DNA of 64,000 nucleotides. Origin: Sphingobium lactosutens (GTDB taxonomy: Bacteria > Pseudomonadota > Alphaproteobacteria > Sphingomonadales > Sphingomonadaceae). The stretch's first letter is position 1; every line of letters begins with the position of its first letter. The translations under genes and the position numbers were made by a program. The notes below the pieces were generated by a model. The model did not search any database and was not told the origin of the DNA. It saw nothing but the letters and a program-made list of their open reading frames with translations. The DNA lies in NCBI RefSeq assembly GCF_013393185.1, contig NZ_QJQX01000085.1:62001-126000 (forward strand), given 5' to 3'. Below are positions 41,274 through 49,820 of the stretch, piece by piece.

Positions 41274-42508
41274 TGCGCCAACTCCTTATCCTGCGGTTCG
41301 ATGAATTCGCCGAGCAGCTGCGCGACGCGAAATTGGGGCGGGATGCGCTCCACGCCGATGCGGCGGTCGATTTCTTCATGCATCCAGTAGATCCGGCGCT
41401 CCTGGTAGCTGAGCAGCATCCCCGTGCACGCGCCGGAATTAAGCGACTCCTGAATCGAGCCAAGATTTTCCATGTCCTCTTCCAGCACCTTGCGGAACGC
41501 CGGCGCGGCCTTGTCCCAATAAGCGGGCGGCGGCCCTTCGCCCCAGTCAGGGCCGAGCCCCACTACCTCCAGCTCGCACTGGTGCGGACCACGCGGCCAG
41601 ACGCGCAGTTGCTGCACGAAGATGGAGCGGAACGGCATGATGAGATTAGGAAACTGGAGATAGGCGGTGCTCGACCGCCGGTGCAGCGCGGTCGCGCCCG
41701 CTATGTCCGGTTGCCCGTCGACATCCATCCCCAAAGTTTCAAGCGCCCAGGGATTATAGGCCGTCACCATGCGCGAATGGCCGTGTGGGAATAGCCCTAG
41801 CGCGGTCGAACGCGAATCGAGCGCCTTGCCCAGGCTGTCGCGATGGATCGTGTTGATGTGATAGACTTCCAAGAAAGCATCGACCGCCGCCTTCCAGTTG
41901 CAGTCGATCACGGCGATGTGACGCATCACGATGCGCAGCTCCTCCATACCGATGCATGCCCATTCGTCCAGCATCGGCGCGAGCATGTCGGACAGCGGCG
42001 GCGCGGCATCGTCGAAATTCACGAAAACGGTGCCGCCATGGCTTTCGCAGCGGACCGGGATGAGACCGCGCTGGCTCTTGTCCAGCCCGCAAAAGTCGCG
42101 TTCGTCCGGCACCGCGACCAAGCGGCCGGTCAGGTCGTAGGACCAGCTATGATATTGACAGCGCAACAAGGAAGCATGCCCCTTGTCCACTGGAGTCACC
42201 GCCGCACCGCGATGGCGGCAGCTATTGTAGAATGCGCGCACGACATCATCCTTGCCGCGCACGATCAGTATCGGGCGGCCAAGCTTGCGCCAAACGATGA
42301 AGCTGCCGCGCCGGTCCAATTCTTCCACCCGCACCGTCGGCAGCCAGGTTTTCAGGAACAGATGCTCCATCTCCAGATCGTGGAATGCGGCGCTCGTATA
42401 GCGCCCGCCGGGTATTTCCGGCAGAGCGGGAAAACCGGGCGGAGGAGAATCGCGGCTCGCTTCATAGGCGATCTGGTCATGGATGCGTTGTTGCAGGGCT
42501 TCGTCCAT
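41270..42508 (-). CDS. Rieske non-heme iron oxygenase, alpha subunit
   Basis: A 412-residue oxygenase. The Rieske site is C97/H99/C117/H120 (CRHRG...CQYHSW); the catalytic site has Glu 214, H217 and H222 (EVYHINTIH). The start follows a strong AGGAGGTGA. It is the second gene of the ThuA-Rieske-VOC-FMN oxidase operon, and its stop overlaps the VOC start by 4 bases. An operator-like site (GGCGCGTGGTATTA, 42528-42541) lies in the gap before it. Confidence 0.9.
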   Translation of the reverse strand: MDEALQQRIHDQIAYEASRDSPPPGFPALPEIPGGRYTSAAFHDLEMEHLFLKTWLPTVRVEELDRRGSFIVWRKLGRPILIVRGKDDVVRAFYNSCRHRGAAVTPVDKGHASLLRCQYHSWSYDLTGRLVAVPDERDFCGLDKSQRGLIPVRCESHGGTVFVNFDDAAPPLSDMLAPMLDEWACIGMEELRIVMRHIAVIDCNWKAAVDAFLEVYHINTIHRDSLGKALDSRSTALGLFPHGHSRMVTAYNPWALETLGMDVDGQPDIAGATALHRRSSTAYLQFPNLIMPFRSIFVQQLRVWPRGPHQCELEVVGLGPDWGEGPPPAYWDKAAPAFRKVLEEDMENLGSIQESLNSGACTGMLLSYQERRIYWMHEEIDRRIGVERIPPQFRVAQLLGEFIEPQDKELAQ

Positions 42509-42538
42509 GACTCACCTCCTATTGTATGGCGCGTGGTA

Positions 42539-43300
42539 TTATGAGCGACCGAGCGGGCCGCCACTGGCCCAGGCAAGCCCGCGCCGAAGCAGTTCGTAGA
42601 AGATCGGCAGTTCCCAGGAACAGCGTTCCACAGTGGGCCAATGCTCCATCAGGGGCCGCATGTCGTGGTGGCCGCGGCAGTGACCGAGCGTCAGGTACAG
42701 CACCGCTCCTTGTCCCCGGTGGCGGATGTAAAGAATAGGATGACGCCCCGGCTCCTGCGGCGTCTGGCGGAAGCTGCCCAGCGGCCTGCCGTCATAATGG
42801 CAATCGAGCAGCGTTTCGACAGGCGCGCAGAGGCGGCTGAGGTAAAGTTCATCCACCGTCTCGAAGGGTTCGATGCCCTCAACCAGCGGGTGCGCGGGGT
42901 CGACGACCTCCACGCGATAGGCCTCAATCGGGGGATGTCCGACAAACTGCGTGCCGAGCAAAGCCATGAACTCTGGCTGTTCGTCCGGCGTCGTCACCGT
43001 GCCGCCTTCTATGAAGCGCAGCACGCTATTGGTCCCGTGCAAGGCGAACCAGCGCCCGCCCCGCTCCACAAACTGGACCAGCGCGGCCAGCTGTTCCGCC
43101 GTCTGCGGCATTCGGTCGCAGGTATAGGTCAGTAGGAAATCGGCCTGGGCGATCACGTCGGGCGCGGGATAGTGCTCATGAACATGCGTCCGGATGTCCG
43201 GATTCTCCGCCAGCAGCTTCAATAGCTCCAGCCGCGCAAAGTCCATGTCGTGGTAAGAACCGCCCACCACGAACAGGCAAGTGATCGCCGCCGCGCTCAC
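42539..43300 (-). CDS. ThuA-like domain protein
   Basis: A 253-residue protein of the ThuA/trehalose-utilisation class (class I glutamine amidotransferase-like fold): VVGGSYHDMDFARLELLKLLAENP at the start, then FALHGTNSVLRF and GHCRGHHDMRPLM. The catalytic Cys of amidotransferases is not evident. GTG at 43300 is chosen because its first bases overlap the stop of a short upstream frame; a longer start at 43327 is possible. It begins the leftward Rieske-VOC-oxidase operon. Function is unknown. Confidence 0.75.
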   Translation of the reverse strand: MSAAAITCLFVVGGSYHDMDFARLELLKLLAENPDIRTHVHEHYPAPDVIAQADFLLTYTCDRMPQTAEQLAALVQFVERGGRWFALHGTNSVLRFIEGGTVTTPDEQPEFMALLGTQFVGHPPIEAYRVEVVDPAHPLVEGIEPFETVDELYLSRLCAPVETLLDCHYDGRPLGSFRQTPQEPGRHPILYIRHRGQGAVLYLTLGHCRGHHDMRPLMEHWPTVERCSWELPIFYELLRRGLAWASGGPLGRS

Positions 43301-43335
43301 CAGCCTGCTTCCCAACCTGCGTTGCACAATTGCAT
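43297..43335 (-). CDS. Short leader ORF before ThuA-like gene
   Basis: Twelve codons (MQLCNAGWEAGW) start at 43335 behind CAGGAGAG and end in a TGA that overlaps the GTG at 43300. It may translationally couple the ThuA gene, or be an accident of sequence. There are no amino-acid runs of an attenuator. Confidence 0.3.
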   Translation of the reverse strand: MQLCNAGWEAGW

Positions 43336-43358
43336 GCGACTCTCCTGTTCACCCTTGC

Positions 43359-43386
43359 TTGACACCATTGTTATTACGCGTTGCGC
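43359..43386 (+). promoter_or_regulatory. Promoter with operator-like motif before acyl-CoA dehydrogenase
   Basis: TTGACA (43359-43364) is followed by TTATTACGCGTTGCGC (43371-43386), which fills the -35/-10 spacer. The position fits repression of the acyl-CoA dehydrogenase pair by a regulator that recognises the cluster motif. Confidence 0.5.
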
Positions 43387-43430
43387 TTTTTGAAAAGGGC
43401 GTCTACGGTTGATGTGATGAAAATGGGGTT

Positions 43431-44639
43431 ATGGCGGTGATCAATCAGGACGCCCAGAACGATTTGGAACAGTTTCGTGCAGAGGTTCGGACCTTTCTGG
43501 ACGAATCGCTGACGCCCGAACTGCGGCGGGCCGCAGCGGCCCAGCCTGGCGTCTTTTCGGAAGGCGATGTCGTCAGAAACTGGCACGAAATTCTTTACAG
43601 GAAGGGCTGGATCGCACCCGCCTGGCCAAAGGAATATGGCGGAACCGGCTGGTCGCCGGTCAAGCGCATGATCTTCGAACATGAATGCGCCAACGCTGGT
43701 GCGCCCACCCTGCCGGCCATGGGCATCCAGATGTGCGGCCCGGTTCTGATCGGGCACGGCACGCAGGACCAGCAAGATTATTTCCTGCCCCGTATCCTGT
43801 CGGGCGAACATTTCTGGTGCCAGGGCTATTCCGAACCGCAGGCCGGGTCGGACCTCAGCGCACTGCGATGCGCCGCGGTGCGCGATGGCGACGACTATGT
43901 CATCAACGGCACCAAGATTTGGACGACCCATGCCCAATATGCGAACTGGATCTTCCTGCTAGTGCGGACCGACCCCCAATCGCGGCGCGGCGCGGGGATC
44001 AGCTTCCTGCTCGCGCCGATGGACAGCCCCGGCATCACGGTCACCCCCATCCTCAGCATGTCGGGCGAGCATGAGGTCAACCAGCTCTTCTTCGACGATG
44101 TGCGCGTGCCCGTCGCCAACCGCGTTGGGCCGGAAAATGAAGGCTGGACCATCGCCAAATATCTGCTGGAGTTCGAGCGCGGCGGCGGCGCGGCCGGCGG
44201 GCGCGTCGCCCGCGTCATGCGCCGCCTGTATGAAGCCGAGGCCGAAGCGACCGGTGCCCACGCGGCTCTTTTCCGCGATCCAGAATTCATTAAGCGTCGC
44301 GCCGAAGTCGAAATCGAACTGATGGCGCTTGAAATGACGCAATATCGCATCATCGCCGCAAGTGAGGCGGGCCAACCTGTGGGCGACGCAGCCGCATCGA
44401 CGTTCAAGTTGGTAGCGGCAACCTTGTTCCAGAAGGCGACTGAACTGGCCATGGACGCGCTCGGCCCGGCGGCCGCGATAGACCAGCGATCGGCGCTGGA
44501 AGGTCGTGGTCCCATCATCGGCCCGGATTTCACGGTGTCCCCGACCGCCCGCTATCTCAACAGCCGGGCCATGACGATCTTCGGCGGAACCAGCGAAATT
44601 CAACGAGGCATCCTCGCAAAAGCGGCGCTTGGCATCTGA
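43431..44639 (+). CDS. Acyl-CoA dehydrogenase, subunit 1
   Basis: A 402-residue acyl-CoA dehydrogenase that introduces the alpha-beta double bond with FAD. Marks are WCQGYSEPQAGSDL, KIWTTHAQYANW and the C-terminal TIFGGTSEIQRGI. The pair with 44656 resembles the two-subunit (FadE26/27-like) enzymes of steroid side-chain degradation, each built of a larger and a smaller subunit. The start at 43431 has only a weak GGGG site. The promoter at 43359 precedes it. Electron transfer flavoprotein is not encoded here. Confidence 0.9.
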   Translation: MAVINQDAQNDLEQFRAEVRTFLDESLTPELRRAAAAQPGVFSEGDVVRNWHEILYRKGWIAPAWPKEYGGTGWSPVKRMIFEHECANAGAPTLPAMGIQMCGPVLIGHGTQDQQDYFLPRILSGEHFWCQGYSEPQAGSDLSALRCAAVRDGDDYVINGTKIWTTHAQYANWIFLLVRTDPQSRRGAGISFLLAPMDSPGITVTPILSMSGEHEVNQLFFDDVRVPVANRVGPENEGWTIAKYLLEFERGGGAAGGRVARVMRRLYEAEAEATGAHAALFRDPEFIKRRAEVEIELMALEMTQYRIIAASEAGQPVGDAAASTFKLVAATLFQKATELAMDALGPAAAIDQRSALEGRGPIIGPDFTVSPTARYLNSRAMTIFGGTSEIQRGILAKAALGI

Positions 44640-44655
44640 GGGCGGGGGACCGGAC

Positions 44656-45774
44656 ATGAGCATATTGTGTGAATCGCAGGAGATGCTGGGCGACCTCGTC
44701 GGCCGCTACCTGATCGACAATTTTGATTTCGAGGCGCGGCAGGCGACCATGAGGCTGGATGGCTGGCCATCTGACCTGTGGCGCGCCTTTGCCGACGAAC
44801 TGGGCATATTGGGCCTACCCTTCGCCGAAGCGAAGGGGGGCTTAGGCCTTGGGCCGCTCGACACGATGGTCGTCATGGAGCAGCTTGGCCGCGCGCTCGC
44901 CGCCGAGCCTTTCCTGTCCTCGGTCGTCGGTTTCGGCGCCCTCGTCAACAATCTCGAAGCGGCGGAAGCCGGTGCGCTCGCCTCCTTGATTGGCCGGGTG
45001 ATCGGCGGCGAAGCGCGCATCGCCCTCGCCGTTGCGGATGATGGCGGGCAGCGGACGCTGACGCGCGGCGCGGATGGCTGGAGGCTGAAAGGCAGCGCCC
45101 CAATCATTCCGTCCGCAAGTGACTCCACGCATGTCGCGATCAGCGCCGAAACCACCGAAGGCGGCACGGCGCTCATCGTCACCGAACGAAACGCTGACGG
45201 CCTCATCTGGTCCGCCATTCCCTTGATCGACGGCACGAGTGCGGGCGGGCTTGAACTGGATGCCCTTATCGACGACGCGGCGGTGATAACGCTGCGCGGC
45301 AAGGCCGCGATCGCGGTCTGCCGGGAAGCGCAACTCGCGGCGCTGAGCGCGGAAATCACCGGGATCATTACTGCTCTCATCGAAATGACGGTCGATTTCG
45401 CGAAGCAGCGCACTCAATTCGGCAAGACCCTCTCGTCCTTTCAAGTGCTTCAGCATCGCATGGCCGACATGTATGTCGAAGGCGAATTGACCCGCTCCAT
45501 GGGGTTCCTTGCGGCGCTCAAGCTGGATGCTCCGGCGGCCGAGCGTAGTGCTGCCGTCGCCGCAGCGAAGGCGCGGGCGGGCAAAGCCGGCCGCATGGTG
45601 GCCCAGAACGCCATTCAGATCCACGGCGGCATCGGCACGACTGATGAACTGATCGTCGGCCATTACTTCAAGCGGCTGCTGGCGATCGAGGCGCTCTATG
45701 GAAGCGCCGACAGCCATATCAAGCGCTATGCCGACCACCGCGCGGACCTGGGACAGCCCATACCGGTGGTCTGA
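44656..45774 (+). CDS. Acyl-CoA dehydrogenase, subunit 2
   Basis: A 372-residue acyl-CoA dehydrogenase-fold protein, divergent in the central domain. Usual active-site phrases are degraded: no SEPxAGSD, and the C-terminal IFGGTSE segment is replaced by QIHGGIGTTDELIVGHYFKRL. The middle part keeps the family RTQFGKTLSSFQVLQHRMADM. It follows subunit 1 by 16 bases, so the two probably form an alpha2beta2 enzyme in which each protein supplies part of the FAD site. ATG at 44656 has GGCGGGGG upstream. Confidence 0.88.
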   Translation: MSILCESQEMLGDLVGRYLIDNFDFEARQATMRLDGWPSDLWRAFADELGILGLPFAEAKGGLGLGPLDTMVVMEQLGRALAAEPFLSSVVGFGALVNNLEAAEAGALASLIGRVIGGEARIALAVADDGGQRTLTRGADGWRLKGSAPIIPSASDSTHVAISAETTEGGTALIVTERNADGLIWSAIPLIDGTSAGGLELDALIDDAAVITLRGKAAIAVCREAQLAALSAEITGIITALIEMTVDFAKQRTQFGKTLSSFQVLQHRMADMYVEGELTRSMGFLAALKLDAPAAERSAAVAAAKARAGKAGRMVAQNAIQIHGGIGTTDELIVGHYFKRLLAIEALYGSADSHIKRYADHRADLGQPIPVV

Positions 45775-45792
45775 AAAGGTCGCACAAAAGGA

Positions 45793-45825
45793 AACGCCAT
45801 CCTCCCGAACCGGAAGGATGGCGTT
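45793..45825. terminator. Hairpin between convergent genes
   Basis: An 11-bp stem (AACGCCATCCT / AGGATGGCGTT) with an 11-base loop lies between the acyl-CoA dehydrogenase stop and the 2-hydroxyacid dehydrogenase stop. It may serve both strands. Confidence 0.6.
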
Positions 45826-45844
45826 CGCCTTTCGACAGCGCCGG

Positions 45845-46795
45845 TCAGAACAAGGGCGTGTAAAGCGGCTCCCCACGCAGAAATGCCTCTACATTGAGAG
45901 CACACATGCGCTTCGCCTCGGCTATGCCCCGTTCCGCCCAAGCGCCGATATGCGGGGTCATGGCGACATTTTCCATGTCCTTCCAGCGGCTGCCGTCATG
46001 GGGCTCGTCCACGAAGACGTCCAGCCCCGCACCGGCGATGCCACCCGTCTGGAGCGCGGCGATCAGCGCCTCCTCCTCGATCAGCGACCCGCGGGAGATA
46101 TTCACCAGATAGCCGTCTGACCCCAGCGCTTCCAACACGTCGGCGCTGATAAGGCCGTTGGTCTGGTCCGAAGCGGGCGCGGCCACGATCAATATGTCGC
46201 TGTCCCGCGCCAGCGCCAGCAGCGAATCCGCTTTGGGCCAGGGCGCGCCGGGCTTGGAACGCGGTCCCCACCAGGCGATGGGAGAACCAAAGCCGGTCAG
46301 CCGCCGCCCGATGGCGCTACCGATCGCGCCCAGCCCGACGATGCCGCAGCGCATCAGCGAAACAGACCGCGACATGGCCAGTTCAGGCTGCTTCTTCCAC
46401 GCGCCCACACGGATCAGCCGGTCACCGCGCGGGATTTGACGGACAGCGGCGAGCAGCAGGCCGATCGCCATGTCCGCGACATCCTCGTCATTGACGCCGC
46501 GCCCGGTCGTCACCTGGATGCCGCGCTTGCGCGCGCGCTCCACGTCGATACCGTCATAGCCGGCGCCGAGGCAAGCAATGAGGCCCAGATTGGGCAAGTC
46601 CCACACGGCTTCCTCCATCGGCGCGCCGCCCGCGGTGATGACGGCGCGGATGTCCTTCCCCTCTCCCTTCGCGTAATGGGACAGATCACCAATACTGCTG
46701 CGCATGATGGGTGTCGAAAATTCCGCGAAGGCGTTCTCGACCTTCAGATGCTCAAGATAGAGCAGGACCGGCTCGGCAAGACTTGCGACAGTCAT
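45845..46795 (-). CDS. D-2-hydroxyacid dehydrogenase
   Basis: A 316-residue NAD(P)-dependent enzyme reducing 2-oxo acids or oxidising (R)-2-hydroxy acids. The nucleotide motif is GIVGLGAIGSAIGRRL; catalytic Arg, Glu and His are in NISRGSL, VFVDEP and TPHIGAW. The start is 6 bases after the aldolase stop, in a two-gene leftward operon (aldolase-dehydrogenase). It fits an aldol product that is a hydroxy or keto acid. Glyoxylate/hydroxypyruvate reductase is a possible subclass. Confidence 0.9.
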   Translation of the reverse strand: MTVASLAEPVLLYLEHLKVENAFAEFSTPIMRSSIGDLSHYAKGEGKDIRAVITAGGAPMEEAVWDLPNLGLIACLGAGYDGIDVERARKRGIQVTTGRGVNDEDVADMAIGLLLAAVRQIPRGDRLIRVGAWKKQPELAMSRSVSLMRCGIVGLGAIGSAIGRRLTGFGSPIAWWGPRSKPGAPWPKADSLLALARDSDILIVAAPASDQTNGLISADVLEALGSDGYLVNISRGSLIEEEALIAALQTGGIAGAGLDVFVDEPHDGSRWKDMENVAMTPHIGAWAERGIAEAKRMCALNVEAFLRGEPLYTPLF

Positions 46796-46801
46796 GGGCG
46801 A

Positions 46802-47566
46802 TCAGTCCCGATAGTCCGGAGCGGTCCGGTCAAGGTCCCGCCGGAGCGCGATCCAGTCAAGCGCGCCATTGGGCTGTCCGCCATAATTATAGGTCTGTTC
46901 GTGAACCAGTTGCTGAAGCCGCTCGTCCAGCAGGCGAACCGGCGCGCCGCCGCTCAGCGCCGCGATCTGGATCTCGCACGCCCGCTGCGTCTGCATCATC
47001 AACCAGAAGGCTTCGCCGACGGTTCGTCCGACAGTCAGCAGGCCGTGGTTGCGCAGGATCAACACATCCTTGTCCGCTAGGTCACGCTTCAGCGTGGCGC
47101 GCTCTGCTTCGATCAGCGCCACCCCTTCATAGTCGTGATAAGCAAGCCGGCGGCCGACCACCAGCGCCTGCTGGCTGATCGGCAACAGCCCATGTTCCTG
47201 CGCAGACACCGCCACGCCTGCGGCGGTATGGGTGTGCATCACGCACTGGACATCGGGCCGCGCGGCGTGGATCGCGCTGTGGATCAGATAACCGGCCGGA
47301 TTGATGACGCCGCCGGATGTACGGACGTCCCCGTCCACCGTAACTTCAACCAGATTGCTCGCCGTCACCTCATGGAACAGGGAGCCAAAGGGATTGATGA
47401 GGATACGTTCCTCCTCTCCCGGCAACCGCGCGGAAATATGCGTCGCGATCAGGTCGGTCATCCGATAATGATGGGCCAAACGGTAGCAGGCCGCCAGGTC
47501 TTCGCGCACCGCGCGTTCGGCCGCCGCCTGCGCATCGTCCGCCTTCGTTTCAAACGCCGTGGCCAT
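46802..47566 (-). CDS. Class II aldolase/adducin-family protein
   Basis: A 254-residue zinc-dependent lyase of the FucA/RhaD/adducin fold. Zinc ligands are the two histidines of MHTHTAAG and the His of LRNHGLL. It would split or form a C-C bond in a hydroxyketo or hydroxy acid. The start at 47566 follows GAGGAGG. It is the first gene of the leftward pair with the D-2-hydroxyacid dehydrogenase, and divergent from the E1 alpha gene. Decarboxylase or lyase action on a ring-cleavage fragment is plausible. Confidence 0.85.
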   Translation of the reverse strand: MATAFETKADDAQAAAERAVREDLAACYRLAHHYRMTDLIATHISARLPGEEERILINPFGSLFHEVTASNLVEVTVDGDVRTSGGVINPAGYLIHSAIHAARPDVQCVMHTHTAAGVAVSAQEHGLLPISQQALVVGRRLAYHDYEGVALIEAERATLKRDLADKDVLILRNHGLLTVGRTVGEAFWLMMQTQRACEIQIAALSGGAPVRLLDERLQQLVHEQTYNYGGQPNGALDWIALRRDLDRTAPDYRD

Positions 47567-47604
47567 ATCTCGCCTCCTCTCGATCATGGGCGGATCGGGC
47601 CGCC

Positions 47605-47710
47605 TTAAATAAAGTCCACCTGTCCTGTTATTACGCTGTTCGCGCAGCTACGTCCACCGCGGGAGGCACGATTTCTCTCGCTCATCGAAAAAAATAGCAC
47701 GTGTGCTTTT
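47605..47710. promoter_or_regulatory. Divergent promoter region with repeated motifs
   Basis: Contains TAAATAAAGTCCACC (47605-47619), the reverse of the TGGACTTT repeat, CTGTTATTACGCTG (from 47625), and TAGCACGTGTGCT (47695-47707), similar to the perfect palindrome at 61253. It lies between the aldolase (-) and E1 alpha (+). Confidence 0.45.
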
Positions 47711-47812
47711 TTGCTTGCACATGACCCCCTTCTCTTGCAATCACAAAAGAGAGAAAGCGGCCCGGCAGCATGACTGTTGCGCCATGCCCGTCCGACGAAC
47801 AGGAGAGCGAAG

Positions 47813-48784
47813 ATGCAACTCAGCCGCGAGCTTATGTTGCGAGCCTATCGGCAGATGAAGGTGATCCGGGAATTTGAGGAGCGCCTGCACGCGGAAATCC
47901 AGACCGGGGAGATTGCCGGCTTCACTCATCTCTACAGCGGCCAGGAAGCGGTCGCCGTCGGCGTGTGCGAGCATCTGACCCATGATGACTACATCATCTC
48001 AACCCATCGCGGCCATGGCCACTGCATCGCCAAGGGCTGCGACGTGAAGGGCATGATGCAGGAAATTTACGGACGCGCCGGGGGCCTGTGCAAAGGCAAG
48101 GGCGGGTCGATGCACATCGCCGACGTGGACAAGGGCATGCTGGGCGCCAACGGCATCGTCGGCGCTGGTGCGCCCATCGCGGTCGGCGCGGGCATATCGG
48201 CCAAGCTGGACGGCAAGGGCGGCGTCTCCATCGCCTTTTCCGGTGACGGCGCGTGCAACCAGGGCACAACGTTCGAGGCGATGAACATGGCGGTGGTGCT
48301 GAAGGCTCCCGTCATCTTCCTGTTCGAAAACAACCATTATTCGGAACATACTGGCGTCGACTATGCCGTCGGCACGGCAGGCGACATCGCCAGCCGGGCC
48401 GAAGCGTTCGGGATGAAGGTGTGGCGCGGCAATGGCTGCGATTTCTTCGAAACGTTCGAACTGATGCGTGAAGTCATCGAATATTGCCGCGCGGGCAATG
48501 GTCCGGCGGCGGTCGAGCTGGATACCGAACGTTTCTTCGGCCATTTCGAGGGCGATCCCCAGCGTTATCGCGGCAAGGGCGAACTGGACCGCATCCGCGA
48601 GGAGCGGGATTGCCTGACCAACTTCCGCGCCAAGGTAACAGGGGCCAAGCTGCTAGAGGCAGCCGATCTCGACGCGCTGGACGCCGAAGTGCTGACGCTG
48701 ATCGATGAAGCCGTCGCGGAAGCGCGCGCCGCGCCCCGTCCTTCGGCGGACAACGTCCTGACCGACGTTTATGTGAATTATTGA
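47813..48784 (+). CDS. 2-Oxoacid dehydrogenase E1 alpha (acetoin/pyruvate dehydrogenase-like)
   Basis: A 323-residue ThDP-dependent E1 alpha subunit. ThDP/magnesium motif GDGACNQGTTFEAMNMA ends with FENNHYSEHTG; the early IISTHRGHGHCIAKG and GGSMHIADVDKGMLGANGIVG are characteristic of the AcoA/PdhA class. It oxidatively decarboxylates a 2-oxo acid or cleaves an acetoin-like diketone together with E1 beta. ATG 47813 has AGGAGAGCG upstream. First gene of an E1a-E1b-E2-TetR run. The exact substrate is not evident. Confidence 0.92.
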   Translation: MQLSRELMLRAYRQMKVIREFEERLHAEIQTGEIAGFTHLYSGQEAVAVGVCEHLTHDDYIISTHRGHGHCIAKGCDVKGMMQEIYGRAGGLCKGKGGSMHIADVDKGMLGANGIVGAGAPIAVGAGISAKLDGKGGVSIAFSGDGACNQGTTFEAMNMAVVLKAPVIFLFENNHYSEHTGVDYAVGTAGDIASRAEAFGMKVWRGNGCDFFETFELMREVIEYCRAGNGPAAVELDTERFFGHFEGDPQRYRGKGELDRIREERDCLTNFRAKVTGAKLLEAADLDALDAEVLTLIDEAVAEARAAPRPSADNVLTDVYVNY

Positions 48785-48798
48785 AGGGGGTCAGCAAT

Positions 48799-49809
48799 AT
48801 GGCGACGATGCAGCTGCGGGAGGCGATCAACCTCACCCTTCATCAGGAAATGGAACGCGATCCCAATGTGATCTGCCTAGGCGAGGACCTCGTCGGCGGC
48901 ATGGGCACGGCTGGCGGTCCTGAAGCGATCGGCGGCATTTGGAAGACCACCGCCGGGCTCTATGCGAAATTCGGCGCAGACCGGGTAATCGACACGCCCA
49001 TTTCGGAAAGCGCCATCATCGGCGCGGCCGCGGGTGCCGCGCTGGCGGGGAAGCGCCCGGTCGCAGAACTCATGTTCGCCGACTTCATCGGCGTCTGCCT
49101 CGACCAGATATGGAACCAGATGGCGAAGTTCCGTTACATGTTCGGTGGCAAGACCACATGTCCCGCCGTCATTCGCGTCGCCTATGGCGCGGGTCGCAAT
49201 GCCGGGCCGCAGCATAGCCAAGCGGCCTATGCGATGATGACGGCCATTCCGGGCCTGAAAGTCGTCATCCCGTCCACGCCTGCGGAGGCGAAGGGCCTGC
49301 TGGCGAGCGCGATCCGCGACGATGATCCCGTGCTTTTCTTCGAACCCAAGGCGCTTTACGCGACGCGCGGCGAAGTGCCGGAAGAGGAATATCTGATCCC
49401 CTTCGGCCATGCTCGGTCGGTGCGGGAGGGCGAGCACGCCACGATCGTCACGTGCGGCCAGTTGGTTGGCACGGCGGAAAAGGCCGCCGACACGCTGGCG
49501 AAGGAGGGCATCGGCTGCGACCTGCTGGACCTGCGCACCACCAGCCCGCTGGATGAAGAGGCGATACTGGATTCGGTCGAAACGACGGGCCGCCTCATCG
49601 TGGTGGATGAAAATCCGCCACGCTGCGGCCTTGCCGCCGACATCGCCGGGCTCGTCGCAAACAAGGCCTTCGCCGCCCTGCGCGCGCCGATCCAGCTGGT
49701 AACGCCCCCGCACACCCCCGTCCCGTTCGCGCCGGAGCTGGAGCAGGCCTACATGCCCTCCACCGCGAAGATCGAAGCGGCCGTCCGCGCCGCCCTCAAC
49801 TACCGATGA
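48799..49809 (+). CDS. 2-Oxoacid dehydrogenase E1 beta
   Basis: A 336-residue transketolase-like beta subunit: CLGEDLVGGMGTAGGPEAI, TPISESAIIGAAAGAALAG, and QHSQAAYAMMTAIPGLKVVIPSTPAEAKG are typical. It pairs with E1 alpha to hold ThDP at the interface. Start at ATG 48799 follows AAGGGGG 6 bases away. It lies 14 bases after E1 alpha. Together with E2 it lacks an E3 gene locally. Confidence 0.92.
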   Translation: MATMQLREAINLTLHQEMERDPNVICLGEDLVGGMGTAGGPEAIGGIWKTTAGLYAKFGADRVIDTPISESAIIGAAAGAALAGKRPVAELMFADFIGVCLDQIWNQMAKFRYMFGGKTTCPAVIRVAYGAGRNAGPQHSQAAYAMMTAIPGLKVVIPSTPAEAKGLLASAIRDDDPVLFFEPKALYATRGEVPEEEYLIPFGHARSVREGEHATIVTCGQLVGTAEKAADTLAKEGIGCDLLDLRTTSPLDEEAILDSVETTGRLIVVDENPPRCGLAADIAGLVANKAFAALRAPIQLVTPPHTPVPFAPELEQAYMPSTAKIEAAVRAALNYR

Positions 49810-49820
49810 AGGACGCGCCC

